Below, in pieces: positions 36,440-46,854 of a stretch of DNA of 63,167 nt. A program made the position numbers and the translations under genes. Under the pieces are notes generated by a model, which was not told the DNA's origin, made no database searches, and saw nothing but the letters and a program-made list of their open reading frames with translations. The first letter of the stretch is position 1, and every line of letters starts with the position of its first letter. The stretch comes from Franconibacter helveticus LMG 23732 (GTDB taxonomy: Bacteria; Pseudomonadota; Gammaproteobacteria; Enterobacterales; Enterobacteriaceae): assembly GCF_000463115.2 (NCBI RefSeq), contig NZ_AWFX01000057.1:193251-256417 (forward strand), written 5' to 3'.

Positions 36440-36563
36440 AAACAGCATGCAAAATGAAATAAACACATTCGAGGCTTATTCCACTTTTTTGAAACTGAGC
36501 TATGTGTTGAAAAATGAAACTCGATCGCCGTCATAAAAGCAGAAATAAACAAAAAAACATAAT

Positions 36564-36590
36564 AAGAAGATAAAAATCTGTAATTGATAA
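36564..36590 (+). promoter_or_regulatory. XylR site for xylFGH
   Basis: AGAAGATAAAAATCTGTAAT and following bases match the E. coli xylF XylR region almost base for base (from memory). Confidence 0.6.
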
Positions 36591-36692
36591 CCTGCAACTC
36601 TGCGCTAAAAATTGCCAGCGTCTGAAAGTAATTATCTTCCTTTAGCTTTAACGGTTGTACGACCTTTCACCCCTATAACAGGTATTAACGCT

Positions 36693-37685
36693 ATGAAAAT
36701 GAAAACCCTGCTCGTTACCCTGTGCGCCTCGCTGATGTTTTCAAGCTTCAGCGGCATCGCTAAAGAAGTCAAAATCGGCATGGCTATTGACGACCTGCGC
36801 CTTGAGCGCTGGCAAAAAGACCGCGACATCTTCGTCAGCAAAGCGGAATCGCTGGGGGCTAAGGTCTTTGTACAATCGGCGAACGGCAACGAAGAGACGC
36901 AAATGTCGCAAATTGAAAACATGATTAACCGCGGCGTGGACGTGCTGGTTATTATTCCCTACAACGGCCAGGTATTAAGTAACGTGGTGGCGGAAGCCAA
37001 ACGCGAGGGTATTAAAGTTCTCGCCTACGACCGCATGATTAATAACGCCGACATCGATTTCTATATTTCTTTCGATAATGAAAAAGTGGGTGAATTACAG
37101 GCTAAAAGCCTGGTCGATAAAGTGCCCCAGGGTAATTATTTTCTGATGGGCGGCTCACCGGTGGACAATAACGCCAAGTTATTCCGCGCCGGACAAATGA
37201 AAGTATTAAAACCTTATGTGGATAACGGAAAAATAAAAATTGTCGGCGATCAATGGGCGGACGGCTGGCTGCCGGAAAACGCATTGAAAATTATGGAAAA
37301 CGCCCTGACGGCGAATAATAACAAAATAGATGCCGTGGTCGCCTCTAACGACGCCACAGCGGGCGGCGCTATTCAGGCGCTAAGCGCGCAGGGGCTGGCG
37401 GGCAAAGTGGCTATATCAGGTCAGGATGCGGATCTCGCGGGCGTGAAACGTATTATCGCCGGTACGCAAACCATGACGGTTTATAAACCTATCACTCAAC
37501 TTGCCAATACCGCTGCGGAAATTGCAGTGGAGCTTGGCAATGACCAGAAACCCAAGTCGGACGCCACGCTAAATAACGGTCTGAAAGAGGTGCCGGCGCG
37601 CCTGTTGACCCCGATCGAAGTGGATAAAAGCAATATCGAAACCACCGTCATTAAAGATGGCTTTCATAAGAAAAGCGAGCTGTAA
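36693..37685 (+). CDS. xylF: XylF, periplasmic D-xylose-binding protein
   Basis: A 330-residue periplasmic binding protein, the same length as E. coli XylF. The signal peptide is MKMKTLLVTLCASLMFSSFSGIA, with cleavage before KEVKIG. The family features are KIGMAIDDLRLERWQKDRDIF, YDRMINNADIDFYISFDNEKVG and the hinge region GQDADLAGVKRIIAGTQ. The in-frame extension from 36612 is not used. It is the first gene of the xylFGH ABC importer operon. Confidence 0.97.
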   Translation: MKMKTLLVTLCASLMFSSFSGIAKEVKIGMAIDDLRLERWQKDRDIFVSKAESLGAKVFVQSANGNEETQMSQIENMINRGVDVLVIIPYNGQVLSNVVAEAKREGIKVLAYDRMINNADIDFYISFDNEKVGELQAKSLVDKVPQGNYFLMGGSPVDNNAKLFRAGQMKVLKPYVDNGKIKIVGDQWADGWLPENALKIMENALTANNNKIDAVVASNDATAGGAIQALSAQGLAGKVAISGQDADLAGVKRIIAGTQTMTVYKPITQLANTAAEIAVELGNDQKPKSDATLNNGLKEVPARLLTPIEVDKSNIETTVIKDGFHKKSEL

Positions 37686-37749
37686 CCTGGCGGCGCCTGT
37701 GGTTCGCCACAAGCGCTTTGCTGTTGTCTGAACGTCAGGCGAGGATGTT

Positions 37750-39291
37750 ATGCCTTACTTACTTGAAATGAAAAACATCACTAAAGCGTTCGGCGCGGTG
37801 AAAGCGGTGGATAACGTCACGCTTTCATTAAATCCAGGTGAAGTGCTTTCGTTGTGCGGCGAAAACGGCTCCGGCAAATCGACGCTGATGAAAGTGCTGT
37901 GCGGCATCTATCCCCATGGTAGCTACGAGGGCGAAATCTGGTTCGCGGGAGAAAAACTGGAGGCGAACCATATTCGCGATACCGAGCGCAAAGGCATTGC
38001 GATAATTCATCAGGAGCTGGCGCTGGTTAAGCACCTTACCGTGCTGGAAAACATTTTTCTCGGCGCGGAAATAACGCACCGCGGCATGCTGGATTACGAC
38101 ACCATGACGCTACGCTGCCAGAAACTTCTGGCTCAGGTCAGCCTTGCTGTTTCGCCCGATACCCGCGTCGGTGATTTAGGCATTGGTCAACAGCAACTGG
38201 TAGAAATTGCCAAAGCGTTAAACAAGCAAGTGCGGCTGTTGATTCTGGATGAACCTACCGCGTCGCTTACTGAACAGGAAACCGCCGTATTGCTGGGCAT
38301 TATCCGCGACCTGCAAAACCACGGCATCGCCTGCATTTACATCTCTCACAAACTGAACGAGGTAAAGGCGATTTCCAATACCGTCTGCGTGATTCGCGAC
38401 GGGCAACATATCGGCACGCGCGAAGCCGAACAGATGCGGGAAGAGGACATCATCACCATGATGGTGGGCCGCGAGCTGACGGCGCTTTACCCTAACGAGC
38501 CGCATACGGCAGGCGAAGAAATTTTACGGGTGGAAAACCTGACCGCCTGGCATCCGGTCAACCGGCACATCAAGCGGGTTAACAATCTCTCTTTTTCGCT
38601 GCGGCGCGGCGAAATCCTTGGCATCGCGGGCCTCGTCGGCGCCGGGCGTACCGAAGCGGTGCAGTGTCTGTTCGGCGTCTGGCCGGGGCGTCACGAGGGT
38701 AAGGTATTTATTGATGGTCAAGCAGTCACGATAGCTAACTGCAAGCAGGCCATTGCCCACGGCATCGCCATGGTGCCGGAAGATCGTAAAAAAGACGGCA
38801 TCGTGCCGGTCATGGCGGTGGGGCAAAACATTACGCTTGCCGCGCTGGATAACTTTTCAGGCGCGCTTAGCGCGCTGGACGATGCGGCTGAACAACAATG
38901 TATTTTACAGTCGTTGCAGCGGCTAAAAGTTAAAACGGCTTCGCCCATGCTCGCCATTGGCCGCTTAAGCGGCGGTAACCAACAGAAGGCGATTCTGGCG
39001 CGTTGCCTGCTGCTGAACCCCCGAATACTGATACTTGACGAGCCCACCCGCGGCATTGATATCGGCGCCAAGTACGAAATCTACAAGCTGATTAACCAGC
39101 TTGTACAGCAGGGCATCGCCGTTATCGTTATCTCGTCTGAACTGCCGGAAGTGCTGGGCCTGAGCGACCGCGTTCTGGTAATGCACGAAGGCCGCCTGAA
39201 AGCCAACCTTATCAACCATAACCTGACCCAGGAGCAGGTTATGGAAGCCGCACTGAGGAGCGACAGCCATGTCGAAAAGCAACCCGTCTGA
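37750..39291 (+). CDS. xylG: XylG, D-xylose ABC transporter ATPase
   Basis: A 513-residue tandem ABC ATPase. The first cassette (~1-240) has Walker [10 protein letters not shown] and [15 protein letters not shown]. The second (~265-505) has the degenerate GLVGAGRTE, the signature [16 protein letters not shown] and [16 protein letters not shown]. It energises xylose import through XylH. It overlaps xylH by 23 bp. Confidence 0.97.
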   Translation: MPYLLEMKNITKAFGAVKAVDNVTLSLNPGEVLSLCGENGSGKSTLMKVLCGIYPHGSYEGEIWFAGEKLEANHIRDTERKGIAIIHQELALVKHLTVLENIFLGAEITHRGMLDYDTMTLRCQKLLAQVSLAVSPDTRVGDLGIGQQQLVEIAKALNKQVRLLILDEPTASLTEQETAVLLGIIRDLQNHGIACIYISHKLNEVKAISNTVCVIRDGQHIGTREAEQMREEDIITMMVGRELTALYPNEPHTAGEEILRVENLTAWHPVNRHIKRVNNLSFSLRRGEILGIAGLVGAGRTEAVQCLFGVWPGRHEGKVFIDGQAVTIANCKQAIAHGIAMVPEDRKKDGIVPVMAVGQNITLAALDNFSGALSALDDAAEQQCILQSLQRLKVKTASPMLAIGRLSGGNQQKAILARCLLLNPRILILDEPTRGIDIGAKYEIYKLINQLVQQGIAVIVISSELPEVLGLSDRVLVMHEGRLKANLINHNLTQEQVMEAALRSDSHVEKQPV

Positions 39292-40450
39292 AATGAAACT
39301 GGCCGCGCCGCTGGCAACGCCGTTCGGCAATTTGCGCGCGCTGAATTTGCAGGTTTTCGTCATGATTGCCGCGATTGTGGCGATCATGCTCTTTTTTACT
39401 TTTATGACCGACGGCGCTTACCTGAGCGCGCGTAATGTTTCCAACCTGCTGCGTCAGACCGCTATTACCGGCATTCTCGCGGTGGGAATGGTGTTTGTGA
39501 TTATCTCTGCGGAAATCGATCTCTCCGTCGGCTCTATGATGGGACTTCTTGGCGGCGCGGCGGCAATTTTTGACGTCTGGCTGGGCTGGCCGCTGCCGCT
39601 GACGGTCGTGGTTACGCTACTGCTGGGCCTGCTGCTTGGCGCCTGGAACGGCTGGTGGGTCGCCTATCGCAAAGTGCCCTCGTTTATCGTTACGCTCGCG
39701 GGCATGCTGGCTTTTCGCGGCGTGCTCATAGGCATAACCAACGGCACTACCGTTTCGCCCACCAGCGCGGCAATGTCGCAAATCGGGCAAAGCTACTTGC
39801 CCGACGGCGTTGGTTTTGCGGTGGGGGCGCTGGGTTTGGGTGCGTTCATTATCTGGCAATGGCGGGGACGCATGCGCCGCCAGTCGCTGGGCCTCAGCGC
39901 ACCCGCTTCAGGCGGCGTAGCAGGCCGTCAGGCTATCATCGCCATCGTTGTGCTGGGCGCAATCTGGCTGCTCAATGATTATCGCGGCGTGCCGACGCCG
40001 GTGCTTATCCTCGCTTTTTTGCTGCTGGGCGGCCTGTTTATGGCAACCCGCACCGCTTTTGGTCGCCGCATCTATGCCATTGGCGGCAACCTGGAGGCGG
40101 CGCGTCTTTCCGGCATTAACGTTGAGCGCACAAAACTCGCCGTCTTTGCTATTAACGGGCTGATGGTGGCGATTGCAGGCCTGATTTTAAGCTCCCGTCT
40201 GGGCGCAGGTTCTCCCTCTGCCGGCAACATTGCAGAGTTGGACGCCATTGCCGCCTGCGTAATTGGCGGCACCAGCCTGGCAGGCGGCATCGGCAGCGTG
40301 GCTGGCGCGGTAATGGGGGCGTTTATCATGGCTTCGCTGGATAACGGCATGAGCATGATGGATGTGCCCACCTTCTGGCAGTACATTGTTAAAGGCGCCA
40401 TTCTGCTGCTCGCCGTCTGGATGGATTCGGCCACCAAGCGTCGCGCCTGA
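39269..40450 (+). CDS. xylH: XylH, D-xylose ABC transporter permease
   Basis: A 393-residue permease of the ribose/xylose family, matching E. coli XylH (393). About ten helices, with the family segment [20 protein letters not shown] and [34 protein letters not shown] region features. It is the last structural gene of xylFGH and is followed 98 bp later by xylR in the same direction. Confidence 0.97.
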   Translation: MSKSNPSEMKLAAPLATPFGNLRALNLQVFVMIAAIVAIMLFFTFMTDGAYLSARNVSNLLRQTAITGILAVGMVFVIISAEIDLSVGSMMGLLGGAAAIFDVWLGWPLPLTVVVTLLLGLLLGAWNGWWVAYRKVPSFIVTLAGMLAFRGVLIGITNGTTVSPTSAAMSQIGQSYLPDGVGFAVGALGLGAFIIWQWRGRMRRQSLGLSAPASGGVAGRQAIIAIVVLGAIWLLNDYRGVPTPVLILAFLLLGGLFMATRTAFGRRIYAIGGNLEAARLSGINVERTKLAVFAINGLMVAIAGLILSSRLGAGSPSAGNIAELDAIAACVIGGTSLAGGIGSVAGAVMGAFIMASLDNGMSMMDVPTFWQYIVKGAILLLAVWMDSATKRRA

Positions 40451-40456
40451 ACAAAC

Positions 40457-40497
40457 CCGGCGGCAGATCACAATGTCAACGCGGGGTTCGCCGCCGG
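40457..40497 (+). other. Stem-loop between xylH and xylR
   Basis: CCGGCGGC and GCCGCCGG are complementary around a 25-base loop. It may attenuate read-through into xylR; no T run follows. Confidence 0.45.
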
Positions 40498-40548
40498 CTG
40501 TTGGAATATGGTATTCAAACACAGGTTATGGGCCTGGAAATTAACACT

Positions 40549-41727
40549 ATGTTTGAAAAGCGTCACCGCATCACATTGTTATTTAACGCCAATAAAGCGT
40601 ATGACCGTCAGGTAGTGGAAGGCGTAGGTGAGTATTTGCAGGCTTCGCAATCGGAGTGGGACATCTTTATTGAAGAGGATTTCCGCGCCCGCATCGACAA
40701 TATCAAAGAATGGCTGGGCGATGGGGTTATCGCCGATTTCGATGACCGTGAAATAGAGACACTGCTGGCGGACGTTGACGTGCCGATTGTCGGCGTCGGC
40801 GGCTCTTATCACTTACCTGAATGCTACCCGCCCGTGCATTACATCGCGACAGACAACCAGGCGCTGGTAGAAAGCGCCTTTCTGCATTTAAAAGAAAAAG
40901 GGGTGAACCGCTTCGCCTTTTATGGCTTGCCTGCTTCAAGCGGTAAGCGCTGGGCGGCGGAGCGTGAACATGCCTTCAGCCAGCTGGTTGCGCGGGAGAA
41001 ATACCGGGGCGTGATTTATCAGGGGCTGGAGACCGCGCCGGAAAACTGGCAGCACGCACAAAACCGGCTGGCGGACTGGCTGCAAACGCTGCCGCCGCAG
41101 ACCGGCATTATTGCCGTTACCGATGCGCGCGCTCGCCATTTGTTGCAGGTCTGCGAGCACCTGCATATTCCCGTACCGGAAAAACTGTGCGTTATCGGCA
41201 TTGATAACGAGGAACTGACGCGCTACCTGTCGCGCGTGGCGCTCTCTTCCGTAGCCCAGGGCACGCGGCAAATGGGTTATCAGGCCGCCAAGTTGCTGCA
41301 TCGCTTGCTGGATAACGAATCGCTGCCTCTTCAGCGTGTTCTGGTTCCGCCAGTACGCGTAGTCGAGCGCCGGTCGACGGATTATCGCTCCCTGCACGAT
41401 CCGGCTGTTATTCAGGCGATGCACTATATCCGTAATCACGCCTGTAAAGGCATTAAGGTTGAGCAGGTGCTGGATGCAGTAGGGATTTCTCGCTCAAATC
41501 TGGAGAAACGGTTCAAAGAAGAAGTGGGGGAAACCATCCATGCGGTTATTCATGCAGAGAAACTGGATAAAGCGCGCAGCCTGCTTATTTCTACCTCGCT
41601 GACCATCAATGAAATTTCGCAGATGTGCGGTTATCCCTCACTGCAATATTTCTATTCTGTCTTTAAAAAAGCGTATGAATCTACGCCGAAAGATTATCGG
41701 GACAGGTACAGCGAAGTGCTTATCTGA
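40549..41727 (+). CDS. xylR: XylR, xylose-operon activator (AraC family)
   Basis: A 392-residue regulator, the same length as E. coli XylR. The N-terminal part (~1-280) is a periplasmic-binding-like D-xylose sensor; the C-terminal AraC domain (~290-390) has GIKVEQVLDAVGISRSNLEKRFK and INEISQMCGYPSLQYFYSVFKKAY. It activates xylAB and xylFGH together with CRP. The start MFEKRHRITLLFNANKAYDRQ is the family start; the extension to 40501 is rejected. Confidence 0.97.
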   Translation: MFEKRHRITLLFNANKAYDRQVVEGVGEYLQASQSEWDIFIEEDFRARIDNIKEWLGDGVIADFDDREIETLLADVDVPIVGVGGSYHLPECYPPVHYIATDNQALVESAFLHLKEKGVNRFAFYGLPASSGKRWAAEREHAFSQLVAREKYRGVIYQGLETAPENWQHAQNRLADWLQTLPPQTGIIAVTDARARHLLQVCEHLHIPVPEKLCVIGIDNEELTRYLSRVALSSVAQGTRQMGYQAAKLLHRLLDNESLPLQRVLVPPVRVVERRSTDYRSLHDPAVIQAMHYIRNHACKGIKVEQVLDAVGISRSNLEKRFKEEVGETIHAVIHAEKLDKARSLLISTSLTINEISQMCGYPSLQYFYSVFKKAYESTPKDYRDRYSEVLI

Positions 41728-41732
41728 GCAAT

Positions 41733-41763
41733 AAAAAACGCCTCCCGTGCAGGAGGCGCTTTA
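41733..41763. terminator. Terminator xylR/bax
   Basis: CGCCTCC/GGAGGCG stem between the convergent xylR and bax; six Ts follow on the minus strand and GCTTT on the plus strand. Confidence 0.85.
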
Positions 41764-41774
41764 GATATTTTTGC

Positions 41775-42599
41775 TTAGTTTGCAGCAAGCAAACGGGCGT
41801 TATCCTGATACATCGCAAAGAGGTAATTATTGTAGCTCTTACCTTTTGTCGAATAACCCTTCAGCTTATGGATCATATTGCTGGCGGTAATTTCCTGATC
41901 CGCCTTACGCAATTGAGCGCGCGATTTGCGGAAAGATTTATACGCCGGATGCGTATTCAGATTTACCACATAAGCATTCACTGACTCTTTAACTGAAGTG
42001 AAGTGTGAATACCCCTTCACCTTGCCCGGCTCATTATTACAGTGGCGTTTCGCACACTTCATGCCGAACAAGTTATTGTTATTACGCGCAAGCTTAGAGG
42101 TGCCCCAGCCGCTTTCCGCCGCCGCCATTGTGGCTACCATGCTGGTTGGAATAATATCCACGCGCTCAAGCAGCGAGTTCCACGGAATACGTTTGGTATT
42201 GCCGCTCCAGCTGATTTTATAGCGCTTTGCAATGTCCTTCAGACGTGCGCGTTCGCTCGGCGACCAGCGACCTTCATACTGCTTAGAGATAAGCCAGTTG
42301 CGGTCTGCCGTAATGGCTGCGTTTTGACTGGTAATATAGGGCATTACTGTCCGGAGAAACGCCTTTTTCCTTGGTGTCCCGGAAGGGTATTTTCGCAAGT
42401 CAGGAAGTGAACTGCTTTCACTATTGCGAGAATACTCTTGTTTACTGCTCGCCTGTTTTTTACTGTCTTTTATTGCTGCTATGTGGGCTGTGTGGGTCTT
42501 CTTCGTTGTGTGCTCTTTTGCCAGCACCTCACCCGATATGCCAAGGGTGATCAACATGAATATCGCGGCCCCGAATCGGTGTAATCGAGTCGATATCAT
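41775..42599 (-). CDS. bax: Bax, glucosaminidase-domain protein
   Basis: A 274-residue exported protein, the same length as E. coli Bax, with a signal peptide (AAIFMLITLGISGEVLA). After a basic, serine-rich linker (~residues 28-75) comes a glucosaminidase (FlgJ/Bax-type) domain with the catalytic Glu in MAAAESGWGTSKLARNNNNLFG. It probably cleaves peptidoglycan, but its role is uncharacterised. It is convergent with xylR, divergent from malS, as in E. coli. Confidence 0.93.
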   Translation of the reverse strand: MISTRLHRFGAAIFMLITLGISGEVLAKEHTTKKTHTAHIAAIKDSKKQASSKQEYSRNSESSSLPDLRKYPSGTPRKKAFLRTVMPYITSQNAAITADRNWLISKQYEGRWSPSERARLKDIAKRYKISWSGNTKRIPWNSLLERVDIIPTSMVATMAAAESGWGTSKLARNNNNLFGMKCAKRHCNNEPGKVKGYSHFTSVKESVNAYVVNLNTHPAYKSFRKSRAQLRKADQEITASNMIHKLKGYSTKGKSYNNYLFAMYQDNARLLAAN

Positions 42600-42827
42600 T
42601 AGCTCTCCTGGTCGGATATAAGCATTCCAACACCTTATTTTTCACAAATATTTAAGAAACGAATTTTAAATCGTATCAAAAATACCGGTCGATGGCATCA
42701 AAAGAAATAGTCCAAATCTGAAAACCTGTCACGTATGATTTTTATAATTGACTGATTATTAATAAAAAAATCACTCAAATTTTTGTCCGATAATACGCAG
42801 GCATGAGGTTCTGTCTCAGCCCAAAGG

Positions 42828-42860
42828 CTCCACCCCTTTCACTACGAATAAAGGATGAGT
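42828..42860 (+). promoter_or_regulatory. Candidate MalT boxes upstream of malS
   Basis: GGATGAG (42853-42859) on the plus strand and CTCCACCCC (42828-42836), whose complement GGGGTGGAG resembles the MalT box GGGGAKGAGG. They lie 55-85 bp before malS. The rest of 42600-42827 is AT-rich with no gene. Confidence 0.5.
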
Positions 42861-42913
42861 TACTTTCACGCCGCAGAAGCGAAAATGGATAAAAATGCAC
42901 AGGACGCCGCTTA

Positions 42914-44944
42914 ATGAAACTTTTGCCTCTCGCCCTGCTGATCACACCTGCTCTGGCCTGCGCCAGCTGGTCGGTGCCAGGGCTGCCTGAATTTCACGAA
43001 CAACCCGCCGGTATCTTTACCAGCGACGCAACCCTTGCGAAGGGTACGTTACCCCTCACCCTCACTTTTGACCAACAGTGCTGGCAGCCTGCCGACACCA
43101 TTAAACTCAATCAGATGCTTTCGCTTAAGCCCTGCGACGGCGCGCCGCCCCAGTGGCGCCTGTTTCGCGACGGCAGTTACCGCGTGCAGATTGATACCCG
43201 CTCCGGCACGCCCACGCTAATGCTAAACGTCAGGCAGGAAGCGGACGAGGCCGCTAAAGAGGTGGTGCGGCAATGCCCGAAATGGGACGGCAAACCTTTG
43301 ACCGTGCAGGTGAATAACGTATTTCCTGAAGGCAGCGAGGTCAGGGATTTCTACAGCGGCCTGACAGCCACCGTGACGAATGGCGCAGTCACCCTGACGC
43401 CAGCCGCTAACAGTAACGGACTGTTGCTGCTGGAGCCGGCGCAAACCGCTGGCAAAGCGCCTTTTAGCTGGCAAAACGCCACGGTTTATTTTGTTCTGAC
43501 CGACCGCTTCGTCAACGGCGAGCCACAGAACGACAACAGCTATGGCCGCCATAAAGACGGAATGGAGGAGATCGGCACTTTTCACGGCGGCGATTTAAAA
43601 GGTCTCGCGAGCAAGCTTGATTACCTTCAACAGCTTGGCGTAAACGCTTTATGGATAAGCTCGCCGCTGGAGCAGATCCACGGCTGGGTGGGCGGCGGCA
43701 CGAAAGGCGACTTTCCGCATTACGCCTATCACGGTTACTACACTCAGGACTGGACAAAACTCGACGCCAATATGGGCAGCGAAGAGGATCTGCGTAACCT
43801 GGTGGACGAAGCGCACAAGCGCGGCATTCGCGTTCTGATGGACGTGGTGATGAACCACACCGGTTACGCTACGCTTGCGGATATGCAGGAATACCAGTTC
43901 GGCGCGCTCTATCTCAAAGAGGCCGAGATAAAGCAAACGCTGGGCGAACGCTGGACTGACTGGCGGCCAGGCCCCGGCCAAAGCTGGCACAGCTTTAATG
44001 ATTACATTAACTTCAGCGACAAAACCGCCTGGGAAAACTGGTGGGGCAAAAAGTGGATACGTACCGATATCGGCGATTATGACAACCCGGGCTTCGATGA
44101 CCTCACTATGTCGCTCGCTTTTCTGCCCGATTTAAAAACCGAATCGGTCGACCCGTCCGGCCTGCCCAATTTCTACCGCCATAAACCCGATACTGCCGCC
44201 CGCGAGCTGCCGCAATTCACGCCGCGGGACTATCTCACCCACTGGCTTAGCCGCTGGGTCAAAGATTTCGGCATTGATGGCTTTCGCGTGGATACCGCAA
44301 AGCATGTCGAGATGGGCGCCTGGCAGCAGCTAAAAACGCAAGCCAGCGAAGCGCTACAGGCCTGGAAAGCCGCTAATCCTGACAAAAAACTGGACGACGC
44401 GCCTTTCTGGATGACCGGCGAAGCATGGGGACACGGCGTAATGCAGAGCGATTACTACCGCCATGGCTTTGACGCGATGATCAACTTTGATTACCAGGAG
44501 CAGGCGGCAAAAGCGGCGGATTGCCTTGCCAGTATCGACATGACGTGGCAGCAGATGTCGGAAAAACTTCAGCAATTTAACGTGCTGAGCTATCTCTCTT
44601 CGCACGATACGCGGCTGTTCCGCGAAGGCGGGCCGCGCGCCGCGGAGCTGCTGTTGCTTGCCCCCGGCGCCGTACAGATATTTTACGGCGACGAAACGGC
44701 GCGCCCTTTCGGCCCGACGGGTTCAGACCCCTTACAGGGCACACGTTCAGAGATGAACTGGCAGGACGTCTCCGGCAAAAATGCCGCCCTTCTTGAGCAC
44801 TGGCAGCGGATAAGCCAGTTCCGCGCCCGTCACCCCGCGGTCGGCGCGGGTAAGCAGACCACGCTTTCTGTGAATGAGGGCTATGGTTTTCTACGCGAAC
44901 ACGAGGGCGACAAGATTATCGTCGTCTGGGCGGGCAACCCCTGA
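42914..44944 (+). CDS. malS: MalS, periplasmic alpha-amylase
   Basis: A 676-residue secreted glycoside hydrolase family 13 enzyme, the same length as E. coli MalS. It trims long maltodextrins in the periplasm. The signal peptide is MKLLPLALLITPALACA. The catalytic domain (~190 onward) carries VLMDVVMNHTG, the nucleophile in GFRVDTAKHVEMG, the acid/base in WMTGEAWGHG and the third acid in YLSSHDTRL. An N-terminal ~170-residue domain with several cysteines precedes it. MalT control fits the candidate boxes upstream. Confidence 0.97.
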   Translation: MKLLPLALLITPALACASWSVPGLPEFHEQPAGIFTSDATLAKGTLPLTLTFDQQCWQPADTIKLNQMLSLKPCDGAPPQWRLFRDGSYRVQIDTRSGTPTLMLNVRQEADEAAKEVVRQCPKWDGKPLTVQVNNVFPEGSEVRDFYSGLTATVTNGAVTLTPAANSNGLLLLEPAQTAGKAPFSWQNATVYFVLTDRFVNGEPQNDNSYGRHKDGMEEIGTFHGGDLKGLASKLDYLQQLGVNALWISSPLEQIHGWVGGGTKGDFPHYAYHGYYTQDWTKLDANMGSEEDLRNLVDEAHKRGIRVLMDVVMNHTGYATLADMQEYQFGALYLKEAEIKQTLGERWTDWRPGPGQSWHSFNDYINFSDKTAWENWWGKKWIRTDIGDYDNPGFDDLTMSLAFLPDLKTESVDPSGLPNFYRHKPDTAARELPQFTPRDYLTHWLSRWVKDFGIDGFRVDTAKHVEMGAWQQLKTQASEALQAWKAANPDKKLDDAPFWMTGEAWGHGVMQSDYYRHGFDAMINFDYQEQAAKAADCLASIDMTWQQMSEKLQQFNVLSYLSSHDTRLFREGGPRAAELLLLAPGAVQIFYGDETARPFGPTGSDPLQGTRSEMNWQDVSGKNAALLEHWQRISQFRARHPAVGAGKQTTLSVNEGYGFLREHEGDKIIVVWAGNP

Positions 44945-45117
44945 CGATACCGCTCCGGCTGGCGAAACGGTAAAACCAGCCGGGGCGATATTTACGACTT
45001 AAAATTTCGCCTTCGTAAGACGTTTATCCGTTTCGCCTGCGATGACGACGATTTGCACCGCGATCCTGGTAGCGTTATCGTTAGCCTCTTTTAAAAGAAA
45101 TGCGACACATTACGGCT

Positions 45118-46374
45118 ATGACGTTTTCCCTTTTCGGCGACAAATTTACCCGCCATGCAGGCATCACGCGCCTGATGGAGGATCTCAACGACGGTTTACG
45201 CACACCTGGCGCTATCATGCTGGGCGGCGGTAACCCGGCGCAAATTCCCGCCATGAATGACTACTTTCAGCAATTGCTTACCGAGATGCTGCAAAGCGGC
45301 AAAGTGACTGACGCGCTTTGCAATTATGACGGTCCGCAAGGCAAGAGTGAGCTTCTTGCGGCGCTGGCGGCGATGCTGCGTGAAACATCCGGTTGGGATA
45401 TCGAACCACAAAATATTGCGCTGACAAACGGCAGCCAGAGCGCATTTTTCTACTTATTTAATCTGTTTGCCGGTCGTCGTGCCGACGGCACCACCCGTAA
45501 GGTGCTGTTTCCGCTGGCGCCGGAGTACATCGGCTACGCCGATGCTGGCCTGGAAGAAGAGCTGTTTGTCTCGGCGCGCCCGAACATTGAACTGTTGCCG
45601 GAAGGCCAGTTTAAATATCACGTCGATTTTGAGCATCTGCATATCGGCGAAGAGACGGGGATGATTTGCGTCTCGCGCCCTACTAACCCTACCGGAAACG
45701 TCATTACCGACGATGAGCTGATGAAGCTCGACGCGCTGGCAAACCAGCATGATATTCCGCTGGTTATCGACAACGCTTACGGCGTGCCTTTCCCGGGCAT
45801 TATCTTTAGCGAAGCGCGCCCGCTGTGGAACCCGAATATTATCCTGTGCATGAGCCTGTCGAAACTCGGCCTGCCGGGCAGCCGCTGCGGCATCATCGTC
45901 GCCAACGAGAAAGTGATTTCCGCCATCAGCAACATGAACGGCATTATCAGCCTGGCGCCCGGCGGCATTGGCCCGGCTATAGCATGTGAAATGATCAAGC
46001 GTAAGGACCTGCTGCGGCTTTCTGAAACGGTGATAAAACCGTTTTACCAACAGCGCGTTCAGGAGACTATCGCGACCATTCGCCGCTATTTATCGCCTGA
46101 ACGCTGTCTTATCCATAAACCGGAAGGCGCAATTTTCCTCTGGCTGTGGTTCAAAGATTTACCCATCACCACAGAGCTGCTTTATCAGCGTCTGAAAAAG
46201 CGCGGCGTGCTGATGGTGCCGGGTGATTACTTCTTCCCGGGTCTTGATAAGCCCTGGCCGCACACGCACCAGTGCATGCGCATGAACTATGTGCCGGAGC
46301 CGGAAAAAATCGAAGCGGGGGTGAAAATCCTGGCTGAAGAGATTGAACTGGCCTGGCGCGAAGCTGGACAGTAA
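45118..46374 (+). CDS. avtA: AvtA, valine-pyruvate aminotransferase
   Basis: A 418-residue PLP enzyme (E. coli AvtA 417), converting alanine and 2-oxoisovalerate to pyruvate and valine. Class I signatures: MLGGGNPAQIP, LTNGSQSAFFYLFNLFAG, RPTNPTGNVI and the PLP lysine in CMSLSKLGLPGSRCG. The start MTFSLFGDKFTRH matches the E. coli protein; the ATG at 45100 adds six residues and cannot be excluded, since the ribosome site is weak at both. The gap after malS has no gene. Confidence 0.96.
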   Translation: MTFSLFGDKFTRHAGITRLMEDLNDGLRTPGAIMLGGGNPAQIPAMNDYFQQLLTEMLQSGKVTDALCNYDGPQGKSELLAALAAMLRETSGWDIEPQNIALTNGSQSAFFYLFNLFAGRRADGTTRKVLFPLAPEYIGYADAGLEEELFVSARPNIELLPEGQFKYHVDFEHLHIGEETGMICVSRPTNPTGNVITDDELMKLDALANQHDIPLVIDNAYGVPFPGIIFSEARPLWNPNIILCMSLSKLGLPGSRCGIIVANEKVISAISNMNGIISLAPGGIGPAIACEMIKRKDLLRLSETVIKPFYQQRVQETIATIRRYLSPERCLIHKPEGAIFLWLWFKDLPITTELLYQRLKKRGVLMVPGDYFFPGLDKPWPHTHQCMRMNYVPEPEKIEAGVKILAEEIELAWREAGQ

Positions 46375-46390
46375 GCCTTACTGGCTGAAT

Positions 46391-46420
46391 AAAAGCGTCG
46401 CCTGGCGGCGCTTTTTCATT
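46391..46420 (+). terminator. avtA terminator
   Basis: AAGCG-TCGCC paired with GGCGGCGCTT and a TTTTT run, ~20 bp past the avtA stop. Confidence 0.75.
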
Positions 46421-46511
46421 TTTCTCCCTACGAATTTTCAGAGGGTATTCTGGCGCTTAATCAGAAGATGGCTGATACTCGACGTTCTTTTTTCCTCCTC
46501 AGGAGCGTTCC

Positions 46512-46823
46512 ATGAATAAGGACATCACGGCAGTCGTCAGCGTGAAGCAAATTAAACCCGGCAGCATCTATCGGATTTTACTAATCGGGCTTGGCACCTC
46601 GCTTATGCTGCTCTGCTTTATTTTCGGCCTGCTGGCCTGTTTCGGCTACGACACGCTGAACTGGAACAATAAACCTATCCATGGCCTGCTCGCGCTGCCG
46701 GCTTCGCTGGTGATGGGGTTCTTTTTCTCCGTCATGATGACGGCGATCATCGGCACGCTGACCTGCGCAGGGCTGTGGCTTTACAGCCGCTTTCGCCGCC
46801 TGGAAGTGAAGGTCGTGGAATAA
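46512..46823 (+). CDS. Small two-helix membrane protein, unknown function
   Basis: A 103-residue protein with two predicted membrane helices (about 22-45 and 60-92: LLIGLGTSLMLLCFIFGLLACFG and LPASLVMGFFFSVMMTAIIG...). It has a short cytoplasmic tail SRFRRLEVKVVE. I do not recognise the family; it is not YiaW. RBS AGGAG lies eight bases before the ATG, which supports a real gene. It sits alone between avtA and aldB, where E. coli has ysaA and yiaI to yiaW. Confidence 0.75.
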   Translation: MNKDITAVVSVKQIKPGSIYRILLIGLGTSLMLLCFIFGLLACFGYDTLNWNNKPIHGLLALPASLVMGFFFSVMMTAIIGTLTCAGLWLYSRFRRLEVKVVE

Positions 46824-46847
46824 AAGCAGGCTGCCGGGGCAGCCTGC
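46821..46847 (-). terminator. aldB terminator
   Basis: GCAGGCTG/CAGCCTGC stem ending in TTTT on the minus strand, just past the aldB stop. Confidence 0.75.
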
Positions 46848-46854
46848 GAGAGGG

